NCBI GenBank assembly: GCA_030692365.1
Contig: JAUYCC010000069.1
Coordinates: 1-32,210 of the forward strand
Direction: 5' to 3'
Length of the DNA: 32,210 nt
DNA from: Pelolinea sp.
GTDB taxonomy: Bacteria; Chloroflexota; Anaerolineae; Anaerolineales; Anaerolineaceae
The notes under the pieces were generated by a model, which worked only from the letters and a program-made list of their open reading frames with translations, made no database searches and was not told where the DNA came from. The position numbers were made by a program, and so were the translations under genes. Each line of letters starts with the position of its first letter. Within the stretch, counting starts at the first letter, position 1. Positions 31,464 through 32,210 of this stretch are shown piece after piece.

Positions 31464-31682
31464 TTACGTAAAAAGATGGTTTTGAGCTGATTTTCTTCCA
31501 CCCACATGGTTACTAATAATTTCCATCAAGGACCGTTCTTCACTCCCCACCGGCGCTAATTCAATCAACGCCTGCAGAAGCTGGTGGAAGAGTGGGTTTC
31601 TCCTCAATCCGCGAAGATCTAGGTACTCATTGACTTTGCTGACATCACCGCCTTTCCCATTTCTGGTGCAAATCGTGTGATA
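31464..31682 (-). pseudogene. 3' remnant of a gene upstream of the PIN-like gene
   Basis: A 72-codon open frame with clear coding character and no start, ending 12 bases before the PIN-like gene. It reads TRNGKGGDVSKVNEYLDLRG, then LRRNPLFHQLLQALIELAPV and GSEERSLMEIISNHVGGRKS. The 'N.FL...GL..N.LF..L.QAL.EL...GSEE...' pattern reminds me of the C-terminal ends of large DNA-methylase-like (DUF1156-type) defence proteins, but I hold that loosely. Its 5' part is missing where IS110-type DNA begins near 31674. Confidence 0.55.
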
Positions 31683-31838
31683 CTATGAAAGCGTCCCTGC
31701 CAAATTGCTAAACTTGAAGTAATTGACAAACGAGTTTAGCAAAGGAGTAACGCTTATGTACCCATTTTACCTTGGAATAGACCTGCATCTCAAAGCCACT
31801 TATATGGTATTGATGAAAGCTAAATGAATTTCAATATT
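31674..31838 (+). mobile_element. Truncated 5' end of an IS110-family element
   Basis: From TGATACTATGAAAGCGTCCC onward this matches the element starting near 31860. It includes the leader hairpin TTGCTAAACT/AGTTTAGCAA (31705-31714, 31733-31742), the ribosome binding site and the first codons of the transposase. The frame from ATG 31756 (MYPFYLGIDLHLKATYMVLMKAK) stops at 31827 and the homology ends there. Confidence 0.75.
31756..31827 (+). pseudogene. Truncated IS110-type transposase start
   Basis: Twenty-three codons matching the N-terminus of the transposase at 31941 (GIDLHLK with the first catalytic Asp), then a stop. Synonymous and non-synonymous differences show it is an older, diverged copy rather than a recent duplication. 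Confidence 0.75.
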
Positions 31839-31940
31839 TTGAGTCGCCTTCCCTGTTTCGGGTGATACTATGAAAGCGTCCCTGCCCGTTTGCTAAACGT
31901 GAAGTAAGCCACTAACAAGTTTAGAGAAGGAGGAACGCTT

Positions 31941-32210
31941 ATGTACCCATTCTACCTTGGAATTGACCTGCATCTCAAGCGCACATTCATGGTATTGATG
32001 AATGCCAAAGGAGAAGTGGTCGACAAACAACGCATTTCCAATGATGACATATCCAGATATCTTCAAGAACAGGTGCCCAAAGAGACGCACGCGGTATTGG
32101 AAGCCACCCGCAACTGGCCGTTCATGTATGATCTGTTGAGTGAGCATGTTCAGCAAGTGGATCTGGTGCATGCCAAAGCCGTGAGAACCATAGCCAATGC
32201 AGCGGTGAAA
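31941..32210 (+). CDS. IS110-family transposase, N-terminal part (runs off window)
   Basis: Ninety codons with no stop before the window end. MYPFYLGIDLHLKRTFMVLM gives the DEDD RuvC-like first Asp (D9). THAVLEATRNW holds the conserved Glu (E54). VDLVHAKAVRTIANAAVK is the usual stretch around residues 73-90 that leads to the next acidic residues. A strong AAGGAGG lies 8 bases before ATG 31941. Upstream, 31860-31940 repeats the leader of the truncated copy. Elements of this family lack terminal inverted repeats and use a bridge RNA encoded in the non-coding end; the leader hairpin may belong to it. Confidence 0.88.
   Translation, partial: MYPFYLGIDLHLKRTFMVLMNAKGEVVDKQRISNDDISRYLQEQVPKETHAVLEATRNWPFMYDLLSEHVQQVDLVHAKAVRTIANAAVK

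Noticed and set aside
1-32210. CRISPR array or tRNA/rRNA genes
   Set aside because: I saw no regularly spaced direct repeats and no tRNA cloverleaf or rRNA sequence on either strand.

Overview
The window looks like a bacterial chromosome segment of mixed origin. The first ~17.5 kb has balanced to GC-rich composition. It carries a compact virion gene module (796-14020), a housekeeping guaA, a lipoprotein and a toxin-antitoxin pair. The intergenic space is crowded with hairpin-forming dispersed repeats, and the same repeat types occur inside the phage module and beside the host genes. This combination suggests a repeat-rich environmental bacterium, tentatively Chloroflexota/Anaerolineae-like. 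That assignment rests on impression of style, not on a marker gene. From ~17.55 kb to ~31.5 kb the DNA is markedly AT-rich, with Firmicutes-like sugar genes, and reads as acquired DNA.

Layout. 1-795: no convincing gene, several repeats. 796-14020: phage structural module on the + strand: terminase small subunit-like protein, coiled-coil/TM protein, terminase large subunit, GH25 endolysin, portal, a fused prohead protease-scaffold-major capsid protein, a small structural protein, holin-like protein, a small Lys/Pro-rich protein, head-completion-like protein, a Cys-rich minor head-like protein, an unknown protein, a tail-fibre-like protein and a last small protein that stops 12 bp from the 3' end of convergent guaA. 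No integrase, replication gene, repressor, tail tube or tape measure is visible. 14033-15586: guaA (-). 15944-16729: lipoprotein. 16816-17470: PIN toxin with antitoxin, and a recognisable promoter/operator. 18178-28693: GntR/UTRA regulator, FGGY sugar kinase, then a chb/cel-like PTS operon in the order IIB, ChbG, IIC, IIA, ChbG, ChbG, GH4 phospho-glycosidase. 29415-31682: a 678-aa membrane-anchored PIN-like protein (-), preceded in the same operon by the 3' remnant of a gene cut by IS110-type DNA. 31674-32210: two tandem 5' ends of an IS110-family element, the first truncated and the second running off the window.

How the genes work together. The PTS operon has all the parts expected to import a beta-linked disaccharide such as chitobiose or cellobiose as a 6-phosphate (IIA/IIB/IIC), deacetylate it (ChbG/YdjC family) and hydrolyse it (GH4). 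The upstream regulator is the natural candidate for control. A strong promoter overlapped by a perfect 16-bp-arm palindrome lies in front of the IIB gene. Two of the three ChbG paralogues each lack a different residue of the predicted active site.

Most notable signals: (1) hairpin repeats with compensatory base changes, one copy of which is read in frame inside the terminase gene; (2) three ChbG paralogues with different active-site losses; (3) the PIN-like/coiled-coil/two-TM protein and its broken upstream partner, a possible uncharacterised defence or toxin module; (4) a protease-capsid fusion with a well-placed internal ribosome binding site; (5) a branched RNA-like fold at 9885-9950.
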